Source of the DNA: Agarilytica sp045430305
GTDB lineage: Bacteria > Pseudomonadota > Gammaproteobacteria > Pseudomonadales > Cellvibrionaceae
Assembly: GCA_045430305.1 (NCBI GenBank)
Contig: JAILXW010000003.1
Location: forward strand, 248,001 to 312,000
Length of the DNA stretch: 64,000 nucleotides
Reading direction: 5' to 3'
The notes under the pieces are model-generated. The model was not told the DNA's origin, made no database searches, and was given only the letters and a program-made list of their open reading frames with translations. The first letter of the stretch is position 1; each line of letters opens with the position of its first letter. Shown one piece after another: positions 41,493 to 50,193 of this stretch. Made by a program: the position numbers and the translations under genes.

Positions 41493-42038
41493 ATGAGCAA
41501 ATATACGTTTCACACACTTAAAAACAGCAGCCCTGAAGTAAAACCCATCTTAGAGCAGGTGAAAGCCAAATACGGCTTCGAGCCCAACCTCTTTGCCTAC
41601 ATGGCAGAGGCGCCAAGTGTATTAAAGGCGTATTTGAGCATGATGGACCTCATTGGTCAGAGCTCACTGTCTCCGGCAACAGCACATTTAGCAATGCTGA
41701 CAGCAAGTATCGAGAACAAGTGTGAATTCTGCACCGTGGCGCATCATGCGATAGGCAAGCAAATGGCAAAAATAAAACCCCAAACGCTTGAGGCACTCAC
41801 TGAAGACCGGGCTATTGCCGACGACAGGGATCGCGCGGTTGTCGACATCGTGCGCGAGATTATCGACAGCCGGGGCTGGGTGGATGAAGCAAAACTACAA
41901 GCATTTTATGACGCCGGTTTCGCACCGCAACAGTACTTCGAGCTGATTCTCACCGTAGCAATCAAGACGCTTTCTAACTACGTAAACCACCAAACCTTGC
42001 CAGAAGCAAACCCTGAACTTGTCCAAATGCTTGGCTAA
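41493..42038 (+). CDS. Carboxymuconolactone decarboxylase / AhpD-like protein
   Basis: 181 residues. The AhpD-type motif ENKCEFCTVAHHAIG (two Cys plus His) sits near residues 72-86 in an all-helical fold. AhpD-like proteins act as thiol-dependent peroxidase partners or handle alkyl peroxides. AAGAGAGCAAGGATT precedes the ATG. It is transcribed away from the AraC-type regulator. An 11-bp-stem hairpin follows the stop directly. Confidence 0.85.
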   Translation: MSKYTFHTLKNSSPEVKPILEQVKAKYGFEPNLFAYMAEAPSVLKAYLSMMDLIGQSSLSPATAHLAMLTASIENKCEFCTVAHHAIGKQMAKIKPQTLEALTEDRAIADDRDRAVVDIVREIIDSRGWVDEAKLQAFYDAGFAPQQYFELILTVAIKTLSNYVNHQTLPEANPELVQMLG

Positions 42039-42042
42039 ACTT

Positions 42043-42067
42043 TTGGCAAGCGCTTAGCGCTTGCCAA
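42043..42067 (+). terminator. Hairpin after the AhpD-like gene
   Basis: TTGGCAAGCGC, loop TTA, GCGCTTGCCAA: a perfect 11-bp stem five bases past the stop codon. It lacks a T-tract, so it may act in mRNA 3'-end protection or factor-assisted termination. Confidence 0.6.
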
Positions 42068-42453
42068 CCACGTCACAAATTGTCGCCTTCATTTAATAAT
42101 GAATTCATTTAAGGGCGCTTCGGTTTTATAAGAAAATTCAACCTAATCGACCAAATTATCGATAAAAGCGATATAAAACAAACGAAATCGTATAAAATAC
42201 TAGCAGACTTATACCGCTAACTTAGCTACCAAAGTTCCTATTATGCTGCACCGCCATGCAGACTCGAAAGCGTCAACTACAATGAAAGAACCTTCTGGTG
42301 TCACCCACTTGGCCAATTGCCACAGAACTCCACATGGCGGCACCAGAGGAAACATATCGAATGAAACACGACACCTAAATATCTACGCGCATACGAAATG
42401 TCCTCCGGACGTTTACATTGTCGAGGTGTATAGACAGGAATGCCGAAGTAATG
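42068..42453. other. 386-bp region upstream of the DRR small protein
   Basis: Probably the promoter and leader of the DRR gene. A 74-codon frame at 42243-42467 overlaps the DRR start, has no family resemblance and a poor ribosome site; I do not call it, although its Cys/His content is slightly unusual. The stretch around 42100-42230 is AT-rich. Confidence 0.35.
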
Positions 42454-42627
42454 ATGAGTACAAGTAAAGAAAACGAAAAAAGCCCTTTTGTTCTAGAGCA
42501 ACTGGAAGAAGCATTGGAAGAGCGTCAAAAGCCAGACCGACGCCAGACTGGCCCCGAAGACTACGTTGGTGTCGACCGACGCAAGGGTGATCGCCGCCAT
42601 GACGTCTCGCCTCCAATACAGCACTAA
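42454..42627 (+). CDS. Small charged protein with DRR motifs
   Basis: 57 residues from the second of two adjacent ATGs (42451, 42454). An acidic amphipathic half (FVLEQLEEALEERQKPDRR) is followed by a repeated Asp-Arg-Arg pattern (PDRRQTGP, VDRRKGDRRHD). There is no signal peptide, so it is cytoplasmic. Similar short DRR-containing proteins occur in marine gammaproteobacteria to my recollection, without a known role. It has its own strong terminator, which supports it being a real monocistronic gene. Confidence 0.6.
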   Translation: MSTSKENEKSPFVLEQLEEALEERQKPDRRQTGPEDYVGVDRRKGDRRHDVSPPIQH

Positions 42628-42665
42628 GACGAAATAGCGCTCACGTCACTACGACCTGAGCATAT

Positions 42666-42698
42666 AAAAAAACAGCCTCTAAATGAGGCTGTTTTTTG
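42666..42698 (+). terminator. Bidirectional intrinsic terminator
   Basis: AAAAACAGCCTC, loop TAAAT, GAGGCTGTTTTTT. The A-run before and T-run after the stem let it serve both the DRR gene and the convergent chemoreceptor gene. Confidence 0.93.
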
Positions 42699-42757
42699 TT
42701 ATAGAACTATTAAATACGCCCCACCTTTAAAAAGCCTTTCAGACCAATCTAACGCGC

Positions 42758-45700
42758 TTAACTCTTAAAAAATGCAACGAGCCGGTCAAGCCTGTGTGCT
42801 TGGTTCGCCATATTTTCACTCGCCGACATGGCTTCTTCCACCATCGAAGAGTTTTCTTGCGTCATATCATCCATATGTGTCACGGCTTGATTCACCTGAC
42901 CGATACCGGAACTTTGCTCACTTGCAGCATTAAGAATATCTTCCATCTTCTTACTGACTTGCTCAATCTCGTTCACAATCTCCTTTAGGGTTGAATCAGA
43001 TTGATTCACTAAGCTTGTACCGGCGTCTACCTTTTCTACTGAGTCGACAATCAACTCTTTAATTTCTTTTGCTGCAGAAGCAGAGCGCTGCGCCAAGTTA
43101 CGCACCTCTTGCGCCACCACCGCAAAACCACGCCCTTGCTCACCCGCCCGCGCCGCCTCGACAGCGGCATTTAGCGCGAGCAAGTTAGTTTGGAAAGCGA
43201 TTTCGTCAATGACACCAATAATATTAGAAATTTTCTTACTGGATTCCGAAATTTCTTCCATTGAGGCTGCTGTTTTTTCAATAGAATCATCACCTGCACG
43301 GGCAATTTCTACGGAGTTATTCGCCAGCGCGGTTGCATCACGCGCATTGCCTTCACTTTGCTGTACTGCGGTTGTCATCTGCTCCATACTCGCAGCCGTT
43401 TCTTCAAGCGATGCGGCTTGTTGCTCCGTGCGTTTACCGAGGTGCTGCATGCCTTGGCTAATTTCAGCCGCGCCACCTGCAATAGTGCTTGACGCTTGAG
43501 AGATATCTCCAATCACCTCTCTCAACTTATGCACCGTATTATTCGCGTCTTCTTTTAACTGGCCAAGCTGCCCTTCATATTCACGATCAATGGTTTGAGA
43601 AAGATCCCCTTCGGCAAGCGCACCGAACACACGCTTAACATCATGTATAGCGGTATTGGTGGTTCCCAATAATCGATTAAGGCCCTGACTTACGACTTCG
43701 AAAAAGCCGCTCTTACCTGCCATATCTAGCTGAACACTAAAATCACCCGCCGTCGCACTATCAATAACCCGGTCGATTTCTCGCTCAATATTAATTTCCG
43801 TTGTGAGGTTTTGCCATTCCACCACAGCACCTAAATAAGCTCCGCTTTCATCTCGAATCGGCGTCGCTGACAATTGGAAATGTAACCCAGAAACTTCGAT
43901 ATTTGTTTTGTAGGTTTCTGTCAAACCCGAGAGCAGTTTTCGCTGATGCGATGGGTTCTTATGAAAAACATCAATGCTCGAACCGATGAGTTTACTCGCC
44001 TCAAAGTGCGGTAGAGATTTTTGCAAGTCGCTTTCAACCTCACGCATTAACTCTTCTGCGGCAGTATTTTGATATACCACGTTAAACTCTGGGTTAGCGA
44101 TCATGACAGATGTAGCAGAGACATCGAGCGCCTGTTTAATTACCAGTGTTTCACGCGCCTGAGCCTTCGCCTCTTCAGCCGCTATTTTTGCAATTTCAGA
44201 TTGCTCACGCGCCTTTTCATTTTGTTTTTGTGCTTCTGCCGTCGCTTCCGCCACTTGCCCAACAGCCGTATCAACACCCGAGGCTAGCTCACCTAGCTGG
44301 CCGGGAAAATGGCTATCAACTCGCGCATCAAACCGCCCCTGACCTAATTCTGATAAAACATCATTTGTGCGATCGATTGCCTGATTCAGATTAGACATTA
44401 AGTCATTAAAGGCACGCGCGGTTTCACCTACCTCATCACTAAACTTATTGTCGATACTTACCTTAAAATTACCGCCTTGTTGCACACGCTTTATAGATGT
44501 GCGCAACTGCATGATTGGCGCAGTCATTAGTTTCGAGACAAACATGGCAAATAGAACGATTACAACCACAAAGGCTATACCTATTATAAAAATGTTTCTG
44601 ACCAAGCGGCTAACGGGTGCGAACGCTTCAGCCTCGTCAATTTCTGCCATGATCGCCCATTTAAAATCACCAATATTTAGAGGTGCGTACGACGATAAGA
44701 CTGGGTTACCGTTGTAGTCGATAATAATGTTGTTATCTTTTTTACCTTGCAAAGCACTGCGTGCCGCTTCTGTATCAACCCGGCCTAACTCCGGGTGCCT
44801 AAACGACGCATCGACAGTATGATTTTTTGGATCAAGGTAGGAATCTGAACGCATTAATAAATCGGAGCCAACGAGGTACGTTTCTCCTGTTTTCCCCATA
44901 CCAGAGCGCTCGGCCATGACATCGTTAATGGGCTCAAGAGGCATCTGAAAAATTAAAACCCCAATACGTTCACCCTGATTAAATACAGGCGTTGCAATAA
45001 AACTTGCCGGGGCCTCATAAGAAGGCGTATAGGGCTGGTAGTCTTTTAGCGCGAACTCACCCTCATTCAAATGCGCTGCATCTTTAAATGCTTCGGCGAA
45101 ATTGGTATTCGCATATGGTCCGTCGCGAAGTGACGTACCGTAATCTAATTCTTTAAAAACGGAATACACGATGTCACCGCTTTCTATATCGACTAGAAAA
45201 ATATCGTAGTAACCAAATTTTTCCAGAAAGTTACGCACACCCGGGTGGTACAACGCGTGAGAACGGTGATAGACACTTTTTCCATTCGCAGCATCTAACA
45301 GGTGTTTTTCACCAATAGGGTTCACATTAGTTTGAATGTAATAATATTGGGAAACAATGGCTTGATCATCGAGCGTATCCAAAAGTGAGGGAATATCCGC
45401 CTGTTTTCCCTCGTTACTCTCTTGATACTTTTTGCCGTATTGATCAACGTAGTAACTGCGCAACTCTTCTTTCATGCGCACAACATCTTCCTCTCGCAGC
45501 CTTTCTGAATCGAGCATTCGGGGGAATGAACGAGAAAAGGAGTCCATTGCCGCTACGATTGAGGGCATTCTCGCCATCGTCATAATTTGATTTTCAACAC
45601 GCTCAAAATAGCGAGAAATGGCAGCACCTTTTATATCTCGCACCGCATCTAGCTGATCGAACGCCTTTTCCTCCAAGGCGGCCTTGGCCAACTGTACGGC

Positions 45701-45796
45701 AATAAAGGTCACCAATATCATGGGCACCAAACCCACTAGCGTTAGTACAAAAATTTGTTTTTTTGTGATAGGAAGATTAAGAAACCACGTTTTCAT
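42758..45796 (-). CDS. Large methyl-accepting chemotaxis protein (Cache-HAMP-PAS-HAMP-MCP)
   Basis: 1,012 residues. A first membrane helix (about 16-36) and a long periplasmic Cache-type sensor (GVLIFQMPLEPINDVMAERSGMGKTGETYLVGSDLLMRSDS) lead to a second helix (about 405-425), HAMP segments, a PAS domain (KQALDVSATSVMIANPEFNVVYQNTAAEELM..., about 555-680), another HAMP and the signalling hairpin with the invariant tip DEIAFQTNLLALNAAVEAARAGEQGRGFAVVAQEVRNLAQRSA. The combination of a periplasmic sensor and an internal PAS gives two inputs. There is no C-terminal CheR-binding pentapeptide. No chemotaxis gene is nearby, so the ligand is unknown. Confidence 0.93.
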   Translation of the reverse strand: MKTWFLNLPITKKQIFVLTLVGLVPMILVTFIAVQLAKAALEEKAFDQLDAVRDIKGAAISRYFERVENQIMTMARMPSIVAAMDSFSRSFPRMLDSERLREEDVVRMKEELRSYYVDQYGKKYQESNEGKQADIPSLLDTLDDQAIVSQYYYIQTNVNPIGEKHLLDAANGKSVYHRSHALYHPGVRNFLEKFGYYDIFLVDIESGDIVYSVFKELDYGTSLRDGPYANTNFAEAFKDAAHLNEGEFALKDYQPYTPSYEAPASFIATPVFNQGERIGVLIFQMPLEPINDVMAERSGMGKTGETYLVGSDLLMRSDSYLDPKNHTVDASFRHPELGRVDTEAARSALQGKKDNNIIIDYNGNPVLSSYAPLNIGDFKWAIMAEIDEAEAFAPVSRLVRNIFIIGIAFVVVIVLFAMFVSKLMTAPIMQLRTSIKRVQQGGNFKVSIDNKFSDEVGETARAFNDLMSNLNQAIDRTNDVLSELGQGRFDARVDSHFPGQLGELASGVDTAVGQVAEATAEAQKQNEKAREQSEIAKIAAEEAKAQARETLVIKQALDVSATSVMIANPEFNVVYQNTAAEELMREVESDLQKSLPHFEASKLIGSSIDVFHKNPSHQRKLLSGLTETYKTNIEVSGLHFQLSATPIRDESGAYLGAVVEWQNLTTEINIEREIDRVIDSATAGDFSVQLDMAGKSGFFEVVSQGLNRLLGTTNTAIHDVKRVFGALAEGDLSQTIDREYEGQLGQLKEDANNTVHKLREVIGDISQASSTIAGGAAEISQGMQHLGKRTEQQAASLEETAASMEQMTTAVQQSEGNARDATALANNSVEIARAGDDSIEKTAASMEEISESSKKISNIIGVIDEIAFQTNLLALNAAVEAARAGEQGRGFAVVAQEVRNLAQRSASAAKEIKELIVDSVEKVDAGTSLVNQSDSTLKEIVNEIEQVSKKMEDILNAASEQSSGIGQVNQAVTHMDDMTQENSSMVEEAMSASENMANQAHRLDRLVAFFKS

Positions 45797-46201
45797 ATAA
45801 AACCGCTACTCAGAATTAAATCGTGCTGTGTATACGAAAATATAGATAAAAAAGAACAAAAAAGAGAACGTGTATATTTTTTAATTTTTTTTGACTTTAT
45901 GCGAACACTAGGGAATTAAGACCAAGCCCCTGTGAAGCAACAGCGCATAACCGCACCAAAAAAGTGCAAACCACTTGGAATTGCATAAAGGGTTATTTCA
46001 GGCGCTACTTGATATAAGATTTTATGATCTTAGGCGCCAAAAACACGAAAAACACCCGCGCCAAGTTATAACTCAAACACCAAATTTCGGCATTTTCGAT
46101 AAGAAATCAGTCTAATTTAATATGACGACTGTAAGATTCTGTTAGCCATCCGCTGGCAGAATACCCGTTGGGGCCTAATTAGCTCACACCTAGATACTTA
46201 A
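45797..46201. other. 405-bp region between tex and the chemoreceptor
   Basis: Upstream of the chemoreceptor and downstream of tex, both on the minus strand, so this holds the receptor promoter. An imperfect inverted repeat near 46009-46043 pairs GGCGC/GCGCC outside and TAAGAT/ATCTTA inside. Long A/T runs lie at 45840-45900. No gene was found. Confidence 0.4.
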
Positions 46202-48529
46202 CTAGTTCGATTTATTTTGCTTTTGTTGCGCCTGCTGAAACAATGCGGCCATAGTGCCATTACCTGAGCCTTTGGCGTTTTGCTGGCCCTGCCTACGACT
46301 ATTATTAGCCGGTTTACGCCTAGCGCCTTTAGATGTATCTGCGGCAGCTTTTGCTTCTGGTGTATCCTCCAGGCGCATAGAAAGCCCAATACGCTTGCGT
46401 TTTACATCCACCTCCATCACTTTAACTTTAACGATATCACCAGCTTTCACCACTTCGCGCGGGTCTTTCACAAACTTGTTCGCAAGAGCAGAAATGTGTA
46501 CTAAGCCGTCTTGATGCACGCCCACATCCACAAATGCGCCAAAATTTGTAACGTTAGTAATTGCACCCTCAAGTATCATCCCTGGGTGTAAATCAGAAAG
46601 CTTTTCTACACCTTCTTGAAATTTCGCTGTTTTAAATTCAGGGCGAGGATCACGACCGGGCTTCTCTAACTCTTGAAAAATATCTTTAATTGTAGGGACA
46701 CCAAATTTTTCATCCTGATAATCTTCTGCCTTCAACGATCGTAAAAATCCGGAATCCCCAATCACTGAGCCAATCGCCTTACTATTTTTTTCTGCAATTT
46801 TTTCAATAACAGAATACGATTCTGGGTGAACCGCAGAAGCGTCAAGTGGGTTTTCTCCATTGGCAATACGTAAAAACCCTGCCGCCTGCTCAAACGCTTT
46901 TGCTCCTAAACGAGGCACTTCTAACAACTGCTCTCGCTTTGAGATTTTTCCTTTTTGATTTCTGAAATCAACAATATTGTTCGCGATACTTTGGCTTAAA
47001 CCAGACACGCGCGCCAATAGCGGAGCTGATGCTGTATTTAGCTCTACGCCAACACCGTTTACACAATCTTCTACCACAGCATCCAAAGACTTTGCCAAAC
47101 GAGATTGCGATACATCGTGTTGATACTGCCCAACACCAATCGATTTAGGCTCGATTTTTACCAGCTCGGCAAGCGGGTCTTGCAAGCGGCGAGCAATCGA
47201 AATTGCACCTCTTATTGTAACGTCGTAATCTGGAAATTCTTTCGCTGCAAATTCAGATGCAGAGTACACCGAAGCACCTGCCTCATTGACCATAACGGCT
47301 TGCGCTTTGATATCTTTGTGCGCTTTAAGCACATCACCGACAAACTTTTCTGTTTCGCGACTAGCCGTACCATTACCGATAGCAATAAGCTGTACATCAT
47401 ATTTTTTGCACATTGCCACAAGAGTCAGCTCTGCTTCATGTATTTTATTTTGCGGCGGTGTAGGAAATATTGCACCGTGATCTAACACTTGCCCCGTAGC
47501 ATCAACCACGGCAACTTTTACCCCCGTTCTCAAGCCGGGGTCTAGACCGATAGTGGCTTTTTGGCCCGCCGGTGCTGCCAGCAATAAATCTTTTATATTT
47601 TTCGCGAATACTTCAATTGCGTCGGCCTCAGCTTTTTCACGAAGGTCGCTCAACAAGTCGGTTTCTAAATGAGTGGCCAGCTTTACTCGCCAAGCCCATC
47701 GCACACATTCACTCAACCACGCGTCGGCTGCACGGCCTTGATCTTCGATTTCCCAATGTTGCGCCAACATGGTCTCGCACGGGTGTTTTTGACCCGGTTC
47801 CAAATCAGTTTCTAAGGTAAATACTAGATTTAAAACCCCTTCGTTACGACCACGAAACATCGCCAATGCGCGATGAGAAGGAATACCTGAAAAATTTTCT
47901 TTGCGCTCAAAATAATCTTGAAATTTTTCGCCTTCGTTTTCTTTTCCGCTGACAACTTCTGATTTCAAATAGGCTTCGTCACGCAAAAACCAGCGTAACC
48001 GTTCAAGAAGCACGGCGTCTTCACTAAACTTTTCCATTAAGATTTGTTTTGCCCCGTCGAGCGCGGCTTTAACATCTTCAATTTTATGCTCGGGGTTAAG
48101 AAACGCCTGCGCCTCTTGCTCTGGGTCAAGAGCGGGGTCTTCAAACAGTTTTGATGCCAACGGCTCTAAACCCGCTTCACGCGCTATTTGTGCTTTCGTT
48201 CTTCGCTTTGGCTTATACGGTAAATATAAATCTTCTAGCAGGGTTTTCGTTTCTGCTGAAAGAATTTGTTTTTCCAACGCAGGAGTGAGTTTTTCTTGCT
48301 CTTGAATCGATTTAAGAATGGTTTGCCGCCGATCTTCTAACTCACGCAAATACCCTAGACGCTCATCCAAGCTACGCAGCTGGCTATCGTCTAGCGTGCC
48401 AGTAACCTCTTTACGGTAACGCGCAATAAAAGGCACTGTTGCGCCTTCATCAAGTAAATTAACGGCGGCGGTTACTTGCTGTACTTTAACGCCAAGCTCT
48501 TCGGCAATACGTGATTCGATCGAAAGCAT
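46202..48529 (-). CDS. tex: RNA-binding transcription accessory protein Tex (YhgF)
   Basis: 775 residues, like E. coli YhgF (773). It begins with the Tex helical N-domain (IESRIAEELGVKVQQVTAAVNLLDEGATVPFIARYRKEVTG), then a YqgF-like nuclease fold (TIGLDPGLRTGVKVAVVD), a helix-hairpin-helix part (NTASAPLLARVSGLSQSIANNIVDFRNQKG) and a C-terminal S1 domain (GMILEGAITNVTNFGAFVDVGVHQDGLVHISAL). The tail is basic and Gln/Asn-rich. Tex acts in transcription and is needed for toxin expression in some pathogens. Confidence 0.97.
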   Translation of the reverse strand: MLSIESRIAEELGVKVQQVTAAVNLLDEGATVPFIARYRKEVTGTLDDSQLRSLDERLGYLRELEDRRQTILKSIQEQEKLTPALEKQILSAETKTLLEDLYLPYKPKRRTKAQIAREAGLEPLASKLFEDPALDPEQEAQAFLNPEHKIEDVKAALDGAKQILMEKFSEDAVLLERLRWFLRDEAYLKSEVVSGKENEGEKFQDYFERKENFSGIPSHRALAMFRGRNEGVLNLVFTLETDLEPGQKHPCETMLAQHWEIEDQGRAADAWLSECVRWAWRVKLATHLETDLLSDLREKAEADAIEVFAKNIKDLLLAAPAGQKATIGLDPGLRTGVKVAVVDATGQVLDHGAIFPTPPQNKIHEAELTLVAMCKKYDVQLIAIGNGTASRETEKFVGDVLKAHKDIKAQAVMVNEAGASVYSASEFAAKEFPDYDVTIRGAISIARRLQDPLAELVKIEPKSIGVGQYQHDVSQSRLAKSLDAVVEDCVNGVGVELNTASAPLLARVSGLSQSIANNIVDFRNQKGKISKREQLLEVPRLGAKAFEQAAGFLRIANGENPLDASAVHPESYSVIEKIAEKNSKAIGSVIGDSGFLRSLKAEDYQDEKFGVPTIKDIFQELEKPGRDPRPEFKTAKFQEGVEKLSDLHPGMILEGAITNVTNFGAFVDVGVHQDGLVHISALANKFVKDPREVVKAGDIVKVKVMEVDVKRKRIGLSMRLEDTPEAKAAADTSKGARRKPANNSRRQGQQNAKGSGNGTMAALFQQAQQKQNKSN

Positions 48530-48663
48530 AAAATGTAATTATTCTTAATTAGGTGAATGAATAGCCTGAAACTCCAGGCTAAAAAAGCGAAAAGGAAAGA
48601 GGGATATATTGGGCAAAAAGGCGCAACTTAAAGGTTTGAATTTAGGATTTCTTCAGAATTAGC

Positions 48664-49362
48664 TTATGCATCATTCGGCTCATGATCACAGCAGTTCACG
48701 CCCTGAACTAAACGGCAGGTCGGAAAGGCCAGCGCTGCGCCCAGCGTAGGCGCCAATATATATAACCACAAATGCTGCAATTGCCCAGACACAAGCGCCG
48801 GCCCCAAAGAGCGCGCAGGGTTCATAGACGCCCCCGTAATCGGCCCTGCAATCAACGCCTCAAGCGCAACTGTTCCACCGATAGCCACCCCAGCCATGAT
48901 GCCTTTTTCCATATGACCTGTAGAAACATTTAAGATCACAAACATTAACCCAAAGGTCAAAATGAGCTCCACAACGAAGGCATTCAAGACAGAGAATGTA
49001 GGCATCGTTGCCCCCAACATTTCATTCATGGGGAAACAGACTTTCAGCAACAACGAAGCCACAATCGCGCCCGAGCATTGTGCAGCGACAAATGGAAGAA
49101 TTCGATTAGCTGGAAAACGCCCCGCAAAGAAAAAACCAATGGTAACAGCAGGGTTAAAATGCGCCCCTGAAATATTCCCCACCGCATAAATCATGATCAT
49201 CACCACCAAACCGAAGGCGGCGGCGACACCCCCGTGACCAATCACGCCATCTAATTCAGCATTGACCACAATCGCGCCACAGCCCGCTAACACCAGGAAA
49301 AACGCACCCATGAACTCGGCCACAAAATGGTTCGGAGAGTTAAGATCAAGTAACTTGCACAT
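48664..49362 (-). CDS. Aquaporin (MIP family) with a non-AqpZ selectivity filter
   Basis: 232 residues, six membrane helices and both NPA boxes (HFNPAV at 69-74, SMNPARS at 179-185). Aligned to E. coli AqpZ from memory, the aromatic/arginine filter is Phe50, Ala169, Ala178, Arg184, whereas AqpZ has Phe, His, Thr, Arg. Loss of the His and Thr widens the pore, a feature of channels for glycerol, metalloids or small neutral solutes rather than strict water channels. A C-terminal CCDHEPNDA tail could bind metal. The MarR-family regulator gene lies 163 bp upstream in the same direction. Confidence 0.9.
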   Translation of the reverse strand: MCKLLDLNSPNHFVAEFMGAFFLVLAGCGAIVVNAELDGVIGHGGVAAAFGLVVMIMIYAVGNISGAHFNPAVTIGFFFAGRFPANRILPFVAAQCSGAIVASLLLKVCFPMNEMLGATMPTFSVLNAFVVELILTFGLMFVILNVSTGHMEKGIMAGVAIGGTVALEALIAGPITGASMNPARSLGPALVSGQLQHLWLYILAPTLGAALAFPTCRLVQGVNCCDHEPNDA

Positions 49363-49525
49363 AAAACTAAAACGCTGCTAAGTCTAAGAAAGCGCAGCAT
49401 TTTAAGGCTTTCAGCGCGCTCGACTCAAACGAAATATATATGACACAAATGGCACGCCATGAATGGGCACGTAAAGCGAAGGTAGATATTAAGGAAAGCT
49501 GGGTAAGTTAGCCGCGATATTAGGC

Positions 49526-49948
49526 TTAATGCAGGGTTTCAGATACATGCTGCAACAAATCCTTCAAACGCGTGAGCTTTTCATTGCCCATCGACTTGGT
49601 CATGGCCTTGTACTGCCTTTCTAGCTGAGGGTAAATACGGTCGTGCAGACGCTTTCCTTTGGCGCTGAGGCGAATATTTTGCGCACGCTGATCTTGCTTA
49701 TCTGCTTTGCGCACCACAACGCCATCATCTGTAAAACGGGCGAGAATTCGGGAAAGGCTAGGGCTAAGAATGCAACTCTCTTGAGCCAATCTCTGTGCAT
49801 TCATCTCACCGTGCTTATGTAACTCACGCACCACACGCCACTGCTGCTCTGTGATCTCGTGCTCGTTCAAAACAGGCTTAATATTAGCAATCGCACTCTC
49901 GCGCGCTTTGAGAAGAAGACTGGTGATGGATTCTATGTCTACAGGCAT
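49526..49948 (-). CDS. MarR-family regulator (HpaR-like)
   Basis: 140 residues. The winged helix ITEQQWRVVRELHKHGEMNAQRLAQESCILSPSLSRILARFTDDGVVVRKADKQDQRAQNIRLSAKGK resembles HpaR, the repressor of homoprotocatechuate degradation. The single cysteine before the recognition helix (ESCILSPS) may sense oxidation. There are no hpa genes nearby; the adjacent aquaporin gene is one possible target. Confidence 0.88.
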   Translation of the reverse strand: MPVDIESITSLLLKARESAIANIKPVLNEHEITEQQWRVVRELHKHGEMNAQRLAQESCILSPSLSRILARFTDDGVVVRKADKQDQRAQNIRLSAKGKRLHDRIYPQLERQYKAMTKSMGNEKLTRLKDLLQHVSETLH

Positions 49949-50119
49949 TGCAGGTTCCTAAGCTTGCCGAATTGCATAACTTTAATGATAGACAACAGAT
50001 CAAAATTTGACTGATTTTTTGGAGCAATGGGAAAAATGGTACTAGCGGCCACCCGTTTTCGCATTTTCGATTATATATAACAAAAGATGGGCACCTTACT
50101 ACGCACAAAATTTTTCCAT

Positions 50120-50147
50120 AAAAAAAGGGCGCAAATGTATGCGCCCT
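50120..50147 (-). terminator. Intrinsic terminator of the DUF1501/LamG operon
   Basis: On the minus strand, GGGCGCA, a 6-nt loop, TGCGCCC, then a T7 run. It lies 47 bp after the stop of the DUF1501-like gene. Confidence 0.92.
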
Positions 50148-50193
50148 ATACTCCTTTGGAAGAGTGGTGAAACTTTATATACGAAACGAAAGG

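Noticed and set aside
42243..42467. 74-codon plus-strand frame
   Set aside because: Overlaps the start of the better supported DRR gene and has no family or ribosome site.
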